Positions 34,249-43,803 of a DNA stretch of 64,000 nt are shown piece after piece (position 1 is the first letter of the stretch; every line of letters begins with the position of its first letter). The stretch covers positions 1 through 64,000 of the forward strand of contig DASVBS010000079.1 of the NCBI GenBank assembly GCA_036375715.1, read 5' to 3'. The translations under genes were made by a program, and so were the position numbers. Origin of the DNA: Longimicrobiaceae bacterium. Its GTDB lineage: Bacteria; Gemmatimonadota; Gemmatimonadetes; Longimicrobiales; Longimicrobiaceae. The notes beneath the pieces were generated by a model. That model was not told where the DNA came from. It worked only from the letters and a program-made list of their open reading frames with translations, and ran no database searches.

Positions 34249-35325
34249 ATGACTCACCTCTCCAGCTCGATCCGCTGGCGTGCGCTCGCCGTCGTTGCGC
34301 TGACGTCGATTGGTTGTGCCGCGGGTGACCGCGCGTCGGCGCAGGGGCAGGGGGGTGGCAACCAGGGCGTCGATCTGCGCGCCACTCTCGAGGCGCTCGC
34401 GGACGATTCACTGATGGGACGGCGGACCGGGACCGAAGGAGCGGATCGCGCCGCTCTCTTCATCGCCGCGGAGCTGCAGCGACACGGGGTGCAGCCCGCC
34501 TTCTCAGCCACCCCGGGTGGCGATAGTGCCTACTTCCAGCGCGTGCCCCTTGTCCGCGGCGACCGGATGCAACTGCTCGAAGGGTGGGCGGAGTACGATT
34601 CCGTTCCCGCTGAACAGCGTGTTCATGCGGCGAATGTGATCGGGATCGTTCCCGGGAGCGACCCGCGGCTGCGTGACGAGGCGATCGTGGTCGGGGCTCA
34701 CTACGACCACGTGGGAATCGGGCGTCCGGTCGATGGCGACTCGATCTACAACGGCGCCGATGACGATGCGTCCGGAGTAGTGGCCGTACTCGCGGCGGCG
34801 CGCGCGCTGGCTGCCGGGCCTCCACCTGCGCGAACGGTCGTCTTTCTGCTGACCACGGGGGAGGAGCAGGGTCTCCTGGGAACCCGCTGGTACATCCGGA
34901 GCCCGGTGGTTTCGCTCGATCGGACCGTGGCCGATCTACAAGTTGAGATGATCGGCCGGCCAGATAGCGCCGCGGGTGGGCCGGGACGTGCGTGGCTCAC
35001 GGGGTACGAGCGCTCGAGCCTGGGCGCGGAGCTCGCGCGGAACGGCCTTGCGGTGATCCCGGACCCGCGGCCCGATCAGCAATTTTTCCTGCGCAGCGAC
35101 AACGTCGCGTTCGCCTGCCAGGGTATCCCCGCACACACCCTCTCCTCCTTCGGTCTACACGCCGACTACCACGGACCGGACGACGAGGTGGAGCGGATCG
35201 ATTTCGCTCATTTCGCCGAGGTGGTGGAGGCGACCATCGCGGCCGTGCGGTTGCTCGCCTCGGGAGACGCTCCGGCATGGAATGAGGGTGGGGATCCAAG
35301 CAGGAATCCAACGGTATGTGGTTGA
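34249..35325 (+). CDS. M28-family zinc aminopeptidase, exported
   Basis: A 358-residue exported peptidase with signal sequence or lipobox near residue 23 (SIGC). The metal ligands of the M28 family are visible in order: His and Asp in VGAHYDHVG and YNGADDDASG, Glu-Glu in TTGEEQGLLG, the downstream acidic ligand in EMIGRPD, and the final His in HADYHGPDDEVERID. It most likely trims N-terminal residues from peptides in the periplasm. The TlpA-like gene follows 39 bases later and may be co-transcribed. Confidence 0.92.
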   Translation: MTHLSSSIRWRALAVVALTSIGCAAGDRASAQGQGGGNQGVDLRATLEALADDSLMGRRTGTEGADRAALFIAAELQRHGVQPAFSATPGGDSAYFQRVPLVRGDRMQLLEGWAEYDSVPAEQRVHAANVIGIVPGSDPRLRDEAIVVGAHYDHVGIGRPVDGDSIYNGADDDASGVVAVLAAARALAAGPPPARTVVFLLTTGEEQGLLGTRWYIRSPVVSLDRTVADLQVEMIGRPDSAAGGPGRAWLTGYERSSLGAELARNGLAVIPDPRPDQQFFLRSDNVAFACQGIPAHTLSSFGLHADYHGPDDEVERIDFAHFAEVVEATIAAVRLLASGDAPAWNEGGDPSRNPTVCG

Positions 35326-35364
35326 CAGGAATCGAGGGATCGCCTGGCACGGGGGAGAAGAGCA

Positions 35365-35883
35365 ATGAAGGCAAGAACGTTGGGGGTGGCGCTGCTGGTC
35401 ACCGTAACGGCGGCCTGCGACACGACAAAGATCCCTCGTGCTCCCGAGGTGGGGGCGCGCGCGCCGGAGTACGCGGCCGCGGCATTGAACGGGGATTCCG
35501 CTACGCTGGCGGATTATGAGGGAGAGGTCGTGCTGCTGAACGTCTGGGCGACCTGGTGCATCCCGTGTCGTGAGGAGGTTCCGGCGCTTCAGCGCCTGCA
35601 CGAGCGCTTCTCGGAGGAGGGACTACGGGTGGTGGGCGTCAGCGTGGACGCCCAAGGGGAGGCGAGGACCGTTCGCGAGTTCGCCAACGAATTCAGCGTC
35701 ACCTACGACATCTGGCTGGATCCGGACGAGCGGGTGATCGACGACTTCCGGGTGATCGGGGTACCGAACACGTTCCTCATCGACCGTGAGGGGATCATCC
35801 GCTGGAAGCACATCGGTCCGGTACGCGATGACGACCCCGCGCTGCTGCAGCCCCTGAGGGAGGCTCTGCAGGCCGAGAGCTGA
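35365..35883 (+). CDS. TlpA/ResA-like thioredoxin lipoprotein
   Basis: A 172-residue lipoprotein (lipobox TAAC, Cys18) with a thioredoxin fold of the AhpC-TSA/redoxin type. The active site is WCIPC (Cys65, Cys68) in LLNVWATWCIPCREEVPALQRLHERF, and the cis-proline region is VIGVPNTFLIDREG. Such proteins keep periplasmic thiols reduced, for example in cytochrome c maturation. GGGAGAAG lies six bases before the ATG. A bidirectional terminator follows. Confidence 0.93.
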   Translation: MKARTLGVALLVTVTAACDTTKIPRAPEVGARAPEYAAAALNGDSATLADYEGEVVLLNVWATWCIPCREEVPALQRLHERFSEEGLRVVGVSVDAQGEARTVREFANEFSVTYDIWLDPDERVIDDFRVIGVPNTFLIDREGIIRWKHIGPVRDDDPALLQPLREALQAES

Positions 35884-35975
35884 TGGCCGAGCAACCGAGT
35901 AAGCGGAGCGAGTGACGACGGTCGGTCGGTGTCGCCGGGACACCGATCGGAAGGCAGGAAAGACGAGGAAAAGAG

Positions 35976-36011
35976 AAAGCGACCGGAGGCAATCGCCTCG
36001 ACGGTCGCTTT
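35976..36011. terminator. Bidirectional terminator
   Basis: AAAGCGACCG (35976-35985) pairs perfectly with CGGTCGCTTT (36002-36011), and an inner GAGGC/GCCTC helix leaves a 4-nt loop and a 2-nt bulge. The A-run on one side and T-run on the other make it work in both directions, as expected between the convergent TlpA-like and small membrane-protein genes. Confidence 0.75.
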
Positions 36012-36023
36012 CCGCCAGGAGGG

Positions 36024-36302
36024 TCAGCCGGAGGGAAGGCGCCGCCGGAGGTCCTTCACCCCCGCGGCGACCCCCGCCCCTACACCGACCCCGAAGAGCA
36101 ACGCGGTCATCGCTCCCACGAACGGGAGAAGCGCCACGATGGGCAGCGACACCAACCAGGCCCCCGCTCCCGCCACCACCGGCGCCGCGGCGTTATGCAC
36201 TGCATCAACATACGCCAGCCGGCGCCGCACGAACGAACGGGTCTGGAAGTAACCCAGGGCGGCGATGGCGACCGTTGCGACAAGTCCAATCAGCTCGAAC
36301 AC
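36024..36302 (-). CDS. Small membrane protein of unknown function
   Basis: A 92-residue protein with an N-terminal hydrophobic helix (FELIGLVATVAIAALGYF), a short basic loop (RSFVRRRLAYVDAVHN), two further helices and a Gly/Ala-rich stretch with a basic C-terminus (KDLRRRLPSG). The GTG at 36302 is chosen because AGGAG sits six bases upstream; the frame is open 10 codons further. No family is recognised. Confidence 0.65.
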   Translation of the reverse strand: MFELIGLVATVAIAALGYFQTRSFVRRRLAYVDAVHNAAAPVVAGAGAWLVSLPIVALLPFVGAMTALLFGVGVGAGVAAGVKDLRRRLPSG

Positions 36303-36463
36303 GGTACGCTCCTGTGCTACGGGGGAAAACAACCTCGTTCCACCCTACGTCCTTTCGGGGTGCCCGGTTTCAGCACCCTCCCGTTGACGGGCTTCTCAGT
36401 GGGAAGTCCGCGCGCTAGATTACAAACGGTCCCGCAAGTATCTCTCCCGCCCTCGGGTTCGAC

Positions 36464-37048
36464 GTGGTCGCAGAGGCCGTCGTCACGCTGCGTGCACATC
36501 AACCTGCCCCGGCGCTGCTGGAGCTGGAATACCGTCCTCTAGCCGGTCGTCTGACCCGGACGCTGCTCGCGCTGCTCTGCTGCTGGGGTGCGCTGCCGTT
36601 CGTGATCTGGATTCCTCCGCACTACCCCTGGGTCGTTCTGGCGATGGTCGCCGGGATCTACCTGGCGCACCGCAGCTGGACGGGCCGGTACCGTGTGGCA
36701 TACTTTGCGGGTCTGTGTCCCCGGTGTGGCCACGCGATCTCGCTGGGGCTCGACCGGTGCATCAGCCTGCCGCACACGCTCACCTGCTACAGCTGCCATT
36801 TCGAGCCCCGGCTGGAAGTTCGCTTCATCGAGGCGAAGGCTCCTCCGCAGGAGCGCCCGGAGCACCGCGACCCGCGCTGCGTCGGGGTCTGGGAGACGCG
36901 GTGGCTCGCGGACGAGGCGCTGTTGGTCTGCAGCCGTTGCCACGCGAGCTGTCCGTCGACGGAAGAGACTCGAGAGGCGGCGCGGATAGAGAACGACTGC
37001 GCCGCCCTGCTGGAGCAGCTCACCCGGGAGGGACGCTCGATCCTCTAG
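36464..37048 (+). CDS. Membrane protein with zinc-ribbon-like cysteines
   Basis: A 194-residue protein. Two hydrophobic helices (about 33-68) are followed by cysteine pairs CPRCGH and CYSCHF, about 27 residues apart, then CSRCHASC near residue 156. The spacing suggests two small zinc-binding knuckles in the cytoplasm or periplasm. I do not recognise the family. The GTG start at 36464 lacks a clear ribosome site, so the true start may differ by a few codons. Confidence 0.6.
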   Translation: MVAEAVVTLRAHQPAPALLELEYRPLAGRLTRTLLALLCCWGALPFVIWIPPHYPWVVLAMVAGIYLAHRSWTGRYRVAYFAGLCPRCGHAISLGLDRCISLPHTLTCYSCHFEPRLEVRFIEAKAPPQERPEHRDPRCVGVWETRWLADEALLVCSRCHASCPSTEETREAARIENDCAALLEQLTREGRSIL

Positions 37049-37194
37049 AGAGCCTGTCCCTGCCCGAGCTCGAGCACCGCCCGCGCGCGGGCCCCTTGCC
37101 CACCCCTCGCCCCCTCAGTCGCGGATCAACCTTGAACCAACCGGCTTCGCCCGCGGTGCATCTTTGCGGGTGAACGAAGGTGCAGTAGCTCAGA

Positions 37195-37240
37195 ACCCCG
37201 GTCCCCGGTTCACCCGCCGGTGCCGGGGTCTGGCGTTTTC
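37195..37240 (+). terminator. Hairpin between convergent genes
   Basis: ACCCCGG (37195-37201) pairs with CCGGGGT (37223-37229) and is followed by CTGGCGTTTTC. It lies between the zinc-ribbon membrane protein and the LysM gene, overlapping the last codon of the latter. Confidence 0.45.
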
Positions 37241-37970
37241 AGGGGATCGTGAGCGTCTGGCCGGGCAGGATTCGCGAGGAGTTGAGGTCGTTCGCCGCCA
37301 TGAGCGCATCCACCGTGGTGTCGTGGCGGCGCGCGATGCCCCAGAGCGAATCCCCACGACGGACTCGATATTCCGTCCCGCTCGCCAGGCGAGGTCCACC
37401 GCGAGCCGCCACGTAGCGGGCGTAAGGCGCCGGATAGACGGCTACGTGAAAGTGCGGGGGATGGTGCTCTTCGGTGGCCTCGATGACCCCCCGCTCCTCG
37501 AGGGTGAGGAGCGTTCGCCGAAGCCAGGAAAGGCAGCTGCGCTTTCGCGGCTTGCGCAGGTCGATCGCCATCCCGGTGGGGTGAACCGATTTACGAACGC
37601 TGTTGAAGAGTCGCATCGACTTCGGACGAGCGGCACTGGTCACCACCAGCCGCTCGCCGCAGGCCGAGCGAAATTGAGCCGCGAGGCGCTCGACAAAGAC
37701 CCGCGTCTCGGGGCGTGCATAGGGATAGCTCACCCCGCTGGTGGTGTAGTTGGCGTTCCCGCTCAAGCGAACGAAGCGACCTTCCTTGCCGGCGCGACGA
37801 ATCCCGTCTCCGGTCTTGTAGAAGTAGATGCCGTTCTCCACCGCATGAACGTACATGCGGTCGATGCTGTCGGTGGAGCCACGCAGCGACTGAGCAAGGA
37901 GAGATGCGGGGAAAACGGCATGAGCAAGGAGTCCTGCAAGGGCGGTGAGAGATACGAGGAGGCGGTTCAT
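37239..37970 (-). CDS. DUF5715/M15-like peptidase with LysM domain
   Basis: A 243-residue exported protein. After a signal peptide (cleavage near LLAQS) comes a domain with the metal-binding pattern of M15-type D-Ala-D-Ala peptidases and DUF5715: SVHPTGMAIDLRKP followed by HHPPHFHVAVYP, giving His, Asp and His ligands. A single C-terminal LysM domain (YRVRRGDSLWGIARRHDTTVDALMAANDLNSSRILPGQTLTIP) binds peptidoglycan. It probably acts on cell-wall peptides. The ATG at 37970 opens the signal peptide; upstream open sequence is not conserved. Confidence 0.88.
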   Translation of the reverse strand: MNRLLVSLTALAGLLAHAVFPASLLAQSLRGSTDSIDRMYVHAVENGIYFYKTGDGIRRAGKEGRFVRLSGNANYTTSGVSYPYARPETRVFVERLAAQFRSACGERLVVTSAARPKSMRLFNSVRKSVHPTGMAIDLRKPRKRSCLSWLRRTLLTLEERGVIEATEEHHPPHFHVAVYPAPYARYVAARGGPRLASGTEYRVRRGDSLWGIARRHDTTVDALMAANDLNSSRILPGQTLTIP

Positions 37971-38132
37971 TCCACGGTGTGACTGGCTGCTTACTCGATC
38001 GGCGAGGGACTGAAGCGATCTGACCTGGCAACGCGCCAGACCTCTGGCCGCGGCCAGGCACAGGCAGTTGCTATACTTTGGCGTCGGCAATGATGTTCCA
38101 CGCCCACCTCTCCTCTCACTATTGACAACGCG

Positions 38133-38169
38133 CCGGATATCTGCAACCTTGCATCCGGATATACGGATG
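38133..38169 (+). promoter_or_regulatory. Operator-like repeats over the start of the ArsR regulator gene
   Basis: CCGGATAT occurs at 38133-38140 and again at 38155-38162, 22 bases (two helical turns) apart. The second copy lies in an inverted repeat CATCCG-6-CGGATG (38152-38169) that covers the ATG itself. TTGACA at 38122-38127 could be the -35. Such symmetry over the promoter and start is typical of autoregulation by a dimeric ArsR-family repressor. Confidence 0.5.
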
Positions 38170-39105
38170 AATCGACCCGAGCCTCTCTTCGATCGCATCT
38201 CGGCGCTTGCCGACCCCATCCGGTGCCGAATTCTGCTGGCGCTGGAGCGTCGCGAGCTGACAGTGGGGGAACTCGGGACGGTGTTTCAGCTGCCGCAGTC
38301 CACCATGAGCCGCCACCTGAAGGCGCTGGTGGACGACGGTTGGCTGGTATGGCGGGCCGAGGGGACCAGTCGTCGCTACACCCTTCCGCTTGAGCGGATG
38401 GATGACGCCGGTCGGCGGCTGTGGGAACTGGTCCGCGAGGAGGTGGCGCGGCTTCCCGCCACCGAGCAGGACGCCCGCCGGGTACGCAGCGTGCTGGCAC
38501 AGCGCCGGGAGCGCGGACGGGAATTCTTCTCCACCTCGGCGGGAGAGTGGGACCGGCTACGAACCGAGCTGTTCGGGCGGCGAGTCGAGCTGCAGGCGCT
38601 GCTCGGATTGCTCGACCCGGACTGGGTCGTCGGGGATCTCGGGTGCGGCACAGGGCAGGTCAGCGAAACCCTTGCGCCATTCGTCGCGCGGATCATCGCG
38701 GTGGACGAGTCGCCCGAAATGCTGGACGCGGCTCGCGTCCGACTCGCGGGTCGGGGGAACGTGGAGCTCCGGCGAGGGGAACTGGAAGCGCTGCCCATCA
38801 AGGAGGGCGCGCTCGACGCGGCAGTCCTCTTCCTGGTGCTGCCCTATCTCGCCGAGCCGGCGGCGGCGCTTACCGAAGTCGCGCGCGTTCTCCGACCCGG
38901 CGGTCGAGTTCTCATCGCCGACATGACCCCGCACGACCGGGAGTCGTACCGGCAGCAGATGGGGCACCTCTGGCTCGGCTTCTCCGAGGAGCAGCTCGGT
39001 GAATGGCTCAGGGAGGCCGGCTTCCACGAGATCCGTTGCGTGCCGCTGCCCGCCGATCCGGAAGCCAAGGGGCCGGGGCTGTTCGCGGCCCGAGCGACGA
39101 TTTGA
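38167..39105 (+). CDS. ArsR-family regulator fused to a SAM-dependent methyltransferase
   Basis: A 312-residue protein. Residues 1-90 form an ArsR winged helix (ISALADPIRCRILLALERRELTVGELGTVFQLPQSTMSRHLKALVDDGWLVWRAEG), without the Cys pairs that bind metals in classic ArsR/SmtB. Residues about 145-312 form a class I methyltransferase domain with motif I VGDLGCGTGQVSETL, the acidic ribose ligand in IIAVDESPEMLDAA, and LRPGGRVLIADM. ArsR proteins located beside ahcY, some with such a fused domain, include the SahR type, which responds to S-adenosylhomocysteine. The neighbour ahcY supports that reading; direct homology to SahR cannot be shown here. Confidence 0.88.
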   Translation: MNRPEPLFDRISALADPIRCRILLALERRELTVGELGTVFQLPQSTMSRHLKALVDDGWLVWRAEGTSRRYTLPLERMDDAGRRLWELVREEVARLPATEQDARRVRSVLAQRRERGREFFSTSAGEWDRLRTELFGRRVELQALLGLLDPDWVVGDLGCGTGQVSETLAPFVARIIAVDESPEMLDAARVRLAGRGNVELRRGELEALPIKEGALDAAVLFLVLPYLAEPAAALTEVARVLRPGGRVLIADMTPHDRESYRQQMGHLWLGFSEEQLGEWLREAGFHEIRCVPLPADPEAKGPGLFAARATI

Positions 39106-39205
39106 TGATGCTGCCCGATTTCGAGTCTTTGCGTCATTGGAAAGCCGGTCGGTGGAGACGCCGCAGCGTATCGGGAAAGATCGATTCTGCAGAGGTCTGC
39201 ATTCA

Positions 39206-39218
39206 TGATCTGTGATCA
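39206..39218 (+). promoter_or_regulatory. Inverted repeat upstream of ahcY
   Basis: TGATC-TGT-GATCA is a 13-bp inverted repeat 50 bases before the ahcY start, in the 162-base gap after the ArsR-methyltransferase gene. It does not share sequence with the repeats in front of that regulator. It could be an operator or chance. Confidence 0.3.
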
Positions 39219-39267
39219 AGAGCCTGGGCTTCCTGCACTTCTTTATCTCACTCACTCGAGGTAATCC

Positions 39268-40761
<1,494 letters not shown>

Positions 40762-40837
40762 GCAGTTTCGCGAGCCCTATTCGCGATAGTGGATGACCTC
40801 TGCGGCGGGTGCGATGCCCGTCCCAAAGCGGGACTCG

Positions 40838-40870
40838 AAAAGCCGGCGGTCAGTGCGACCGCTGGCTTTT
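40838..40870. terminator. Terminator of ahcY
   Basis: A 14-bp stem, AAAAGCCGGCGGTC (40838-40851) with GACCGCTGGCTTTT (40857-40870) and one G-T pair, closes a 5-nt loop. The flanking A- and T-runs make it a strong Rho-independent terminator, usable in both directions, 77 bases after ahcY. Confidence 0.85.
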
Positions 40871-41130
40871 CGTTGTGACCCTTCCATTCTCCGGTTGCGG
40901 GTCCCGCTGTCACAGGCGCCGCCCCTCAGGGGTCATCTTTGTGGATGAGCGGGGGCGGGGAGGTGCCCGGAGCATCTCCGTCCGGGTACCAGATTGCACC
41001 GAGGCCATTGCATCGAGGCCATTGGCCTGGCGGCGGCACCGGCGAGAGGGGATTGCGCGCCTCGCCCAGGCGTCCGCCGGTCGGAGCGCGGAGAAGAGGC
41101 GCGTGCGCTGCACTTCATCGAAGGTTTCTG
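40871..41130. other. Gap between ahcY terminator and the methyltransferase gene
   Basis: No gene is supported here. The only notable pattern is a direct repeat CGAGGCCATTG at 41000-41010 and 41014-41024 (14-base period), about 107 bases before the methyltransferase start. It could be an activator site. The open frame that runs through the gap lacks conserved sequence. Confidence 0.35.
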
Positions 41131-41940
41131 ATGCAAACTGATCCGCTCAGCACGCCCGAGGCGTGGAACCTGGTGGCGGAGGGATACGTCACCGAGCTGC
41201 AGCCGATGTTCGAACGCTATGCCCTCGACGCGCTGGCGCTAGCGAATCCCCCGGCGGGGGCGCGGGTGCTGGACGTGGCGACGGGGCCGGGGACGCTCGC
41301 CCTCGCCGCAATTGAGGCGGGATGCCGGGTGACCGCCGTTGATTTCTCGGAGGGGATGCTGGAACAGCTTCGGCAGGCCTGCGCGCTGCGCGGCATCTCC
41401 GACATCGAGATCCGCCATGGCGACGGGCAGGCCCTGGAGTTCGCGGACGGAACGTTCGACTACGCCTTTTCGATGTTCGGGCTGATGTTCTTCCCCGATC
41501 GGGCCGCCGGCTTCCGGGAGCTTCGGCGCGTGCTCAGACCCGGTGGGCGGGCGGTGATCGCCAGCTGGGCGCCGAGGACCGAGGTCCCCCTTCTCGACGC
41601 CTTCGAGGCGGCCCTTCGTCAGCAGGCGCCCACGCCGTCGAGTCCCGCCACTGCCCTGCCGCTGAGCGATCCGGAGGTGGTTCGCGGGGAGATGTCGAGC
41701 GCCGGATTTGCCCAGGTCGAGGTCCACCGGGTTGCGCACGAGGCGGAAGTCCCCTCGGTGGCGGCATTCTGGGAGTCCAACCAGAGCAGCTCCGCCCGCG
41801 TGGCCTTGCTGCGGCAGGCGGTTGAGCCGACGGAGTGGGAGCGGATCTCAGCCCGGGCTTGCGCCCGGGTCGAGGCGGAGCTGGGTCCTGGACCGCACAT
41901 CCTCCGGATGCCCGCATTCCTTACCATAGGTACGCGCTGA
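41131..41940 (+). CDS. Class I SAM-dependent methyltransferase
   Basis: A 269-residue methyltransferase of the UbiE/Methyltransf_11 type, with motif I VLDVATGPGTLALAA, the acidic ligand in TAVDFSEGMLEQL, the GDGQALEFADGTFDYAFSMFGLMFFPD region and LRPGGRAVIASWAP. The substrate is unknown; proteins like this methylate small molecules. The ATG at 41131 follows GAAGG. It may be functionally linked with ahcY, which removes the SAH it makes. Confidence 0.88.
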   Translation: MQTDPLSTPEAWNLVAEGYVTELQPMFERYALDALALANPPAGARVLDVATGPGTLALAAIEAGCRVTAVDFSEGMLEQLRQACALRGISDIEIRHGDGQALEFADGTFDYAFSMFGLMFFPDRAAGFRELRRVLRPGGRAVIASWAPRTEVPLLDAFEAALRQQAPTPSSPATALPLSDPEVVRGEMSSAGFAQVEVHRVAHEAEVPSVAAFWESNQSSSARVALLRQAVEPTEWERISARACARVEAELGPGPHILRMPAFLTIGTR

Positions 41941-42014
41941 GGGGCTGGCTTCACCGACGTCCTGAGCCTCCGGGCCGGATGCTCAGAAAAGCGGTCTGTT
42001 CGTGGCCCGATCCT

Positions 42015-42386
42015 TCACCCCGGTCGCGCCCTGGCGGAGGCGCGCGGCAGGATGTCGGTCGCGCGATGATCGGAGCTCACGGTATCGACCAGGACCACAT
42101 CGCCCTCGGTATTCCGGGTCCGTAGCGGGAGGATCTCCTGGTAGGCAGGGGAGCGGTACCAGGCGAGGGCTTTCTGGCGGTCGGGAAAGCTGACGATGAC
42201 GAGATCGCCGGTCCAGCTCCCCTCCAGCACCTCGGGGGCGGCGCCATGCACCAGAAAGCGGCCTCCATACGGCTCGAGCGTCGCGTCGATGCGCTCCAGA
42301 TATTCGACGATCTCGGCCCCCATCTTCACGTTGCGGAGATGGGCGACGGCGAGCACAGGGGTATCGGATTTCAGGTTCGTCTGCAT
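42015..42386 (-). CDS. DUF1330-family protein
   Basis: A 123-residue protein. The core (PVLAVAHLRNVKMGAEIVEYLERIDATLEPYGGRFLVHGAAPEVLEGSWTGDLVIVSFPDRQKALAWYRSPAYQEILPLRTRNTEGDVVLVD) is a clear DUF1330 domain, a ferredoxin-like dimeric alpha/beta barrel. The function is not established. I start at the ATG at 42386; an ATG at 42404 (MPWSTEM) is possible. It is divergent from the XRE regulator, which may control it. Confidence 0.85.
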   Translation of the reverse strand: MQTNLKSDTPVLAVAHLRNVKMGAEIVEYLERIDATLEPYGGRFLVHGAAPEVLEGSWTGDLVIVSFPDRQKALAWYRSPAYQEILPLRTRNTEGDVVLVDTVSSDHRATDILPRASARARPG

Positions 42387-42628
42387 TTCCGTGGACCAGG
42401 GCATCAGGTCTGAGTTTCGGCGTGGCATCACGGCGACGAGGCGCCGGAAAGCTCCCGCTCGCGCGCGTGTTCCAGAGCTCCGCCCGGGGATCAGGCCTTC
42501 AACTTTGCCACCCGCGATGAACGCGCATCCAGCGTCGGCGCGCTCCGCTGGGTGGTCCCAAGGCCGTGGCATCCGCTCATCCGCGCGTCGCGAGCCTCCG
42601 AAAGCCGGCTCTATGAACGTCGATGAAG

Positions 42629-42672
42629 GGTAATCTGGCGATCTGGAGCCGTCGATTACTCGGGAGGTAATC
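42629..42672 (+). promoter_or_regulatory. Operator-like half-sites before the XRE regulator
   Basis: The half-site GTAATC occurs at 42630-42635 and 42667-42672, and its complement GATTAC at 42654-42659. The last two form an inverted repeat with a 7-base spacer that covers the ribosome-binding site GGGAGG. This is a good candidate operator for autoregulation or for control of the divergent DUF1330 gene. Confidence 0.5.
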
Positions 42673-42675
42673 GGG

Positions 42676-43530
42676 ATGTCGGTTGTGGAAGGAGTTCCCG
42701 TACAGCGCCGGACGGCGGGTCGGTTCGGCGAGCTACTGCGCGAGTGGCGGAGGCGACGGCGATACTCGCAGCTCGCCCTCGCCTTGGAAGCCGGTACCTC
42801 CGCTCGCCACCTCAGCTTCCTCGAGACCGGCCGGGCCAGGCCCAGCCGTGCCATGGTGCATCGCCTGGCTGAGACCCTCGAGATCCCGGCACGGCAGCGC
42901 GATGCGCTCCTGCTCGCCGCCGGCTTCGCGCCCCTCGGCTGGAACGAGGATCGCGCCGCGGCGCTCAAATCGGCAAAGGAAGCCATCGGCCTCGTGCTGC
43001 GGGGCCTGGAACCTTTCCCCGCCCTGGCGGTCGATCAGCGCTGGACGCTCCTCGCGGCTAACCGCACGATCGAAGTGCTGTTACGGGGCGCTGCCCCCGC
43101 GCTGCTGGAGCCGCCGGTGAACGTGCTTCGCGTCAGCCTCCACCCCGAAGGACTCGCACCCCACATCGTGAATCTGGAGGAGTGGAGAGCGCACGTGTTC
43201 AGGCGACTCCAGCGCGAGGCGGAGTGGTCCGGGGATCCGGTTATCGCCGATCTGATCGAAGAGCTCCGCGCCTATCGGGATCCGCCCTCCGTCTCGCCGT
43301 CGCGACCGCCGGAGGAGCGGCGTGCAGAGCAATGGACCGAGCTGCCGCAAGTCGCCGTGCCGTTGAGGCTCGCCACCGACCGCGGAATTCTCTCCCTCAT
43401 CAGCACGACGACTGTCTTCAGTACGGCAGTGGACGCAGCGCTCGCCGAACTGACCATCGAGAGCTTCCTCCCGGGCGACGAGGCGACACGGTCTGCGTTG
43501 ACGAAGATTTTTGAGAGCGAAGCAGGCTGA
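42676..43530 (+). CDS. XRE-family regulator with MmyB-like ligand domain
   Basis: A 284-residue transcription factor. Residues 10-75 form a helix-turn-helix of the XRE type (GELLREWRRRRRYSQLALALEAGTSARHLSFLETGRARPSRAMVHRLAETLEIP). Residues about 105-280 match the MmyB-like ligand-binding domain (ALAVDQRWTLLAANRTIEVLL, NVLRVSLHPEGLAPHIVNLEEWRAHVFRRLQREAEWSGDP). Members of this group bind fatty acids or similar ligands in studied cases. GGGAGG lies six bases before the ATG, inside an inverted repeat. Confidence 0.9.
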   Translation: MSVVEGVPVQRRTAGRFGELLREWRRRRRYSQLALALEAGTSARHLSFLETGRARPSRAMVHRLAETLEIPARQRDALLLAAGFAPLGWNEDRAAALKSAKEAIGLVLRGLEPFPALAVDQRWTLLAANRTIEVLLRGAAPALLEPPVNVLRVSLHPEGLAPHIVNLEEWRAHVFRRLQREAEWSGDPVIADLIEELRAYRDPPSVSPSRPPEERRAEQWTELPQVAVPLRLATDRGILSLISTTTVFSTAVDAALAELTIESFLPGDEATRSALTKIFESEAG

Positions 43531-43581
43531 TCGCTTGGCTGCGCGTCGACCTCAGGCCGTCCTCGCAGTCAAGACGTTCCA

Positions 43582-43708
43582 AGGGTTAACCATGGAGGGC
43601 ACGGAGGTTGGCCCAGGACCAGAGAGGACTACCGCGCTACAGACAGCCTCACTCGCCGATTGTAAGAAATTGAATTTCGAAACTCCTCCGTGCCCTCCGT
43701 GTAACCCT
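43582..43708. repeat. Inverted-repeat element between convergent genes
   Basis: The left arm (43582-43607) holds AGGGTTA, then GGAGGGCACGGAGG. The right arm (43685-43708) carries the reverse complement, CCTCCGTGCCCTCC then TAACCCT, with a 2-base gap difference and one mismatch. The arms are about 77 bases apart. A further related word (CCTCCGTGGTTAG, 43714-43726) lies beyond the right arm. The element sits in the gap between the convergent XRE regulator and methyltransferase genes. It has no open reading frame of note and no named family that I recognise. Confidence 0.6.
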
Positions 43709-43803
43709 CTGCGACCTCCGTGGTTAGAATCGCTGAAGCAAGAGCTACTTTCCGCAATCAAACCATACGCTCTCGCTGGGTGATGTAGGCCTCCCCCCCC
43801 GCT

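Noticed and set aside
37180-37230. TAGCTCAG followed by GGTTCACC, resembling parts of a tRNA
   Set aside because: The two pieces are too close, no acceptor, anticodon or variable arms can be formed, and the region is a simple CCCCGG/CCGGGG hairpin between convergent genes.
39106-39267. SAH riboswitch upstream of ahcY
   Set aside because: The conserved SAH-riboswitch sequence blocks were not found by eye; control by the adjacent ArsR-type protein seems more likely.
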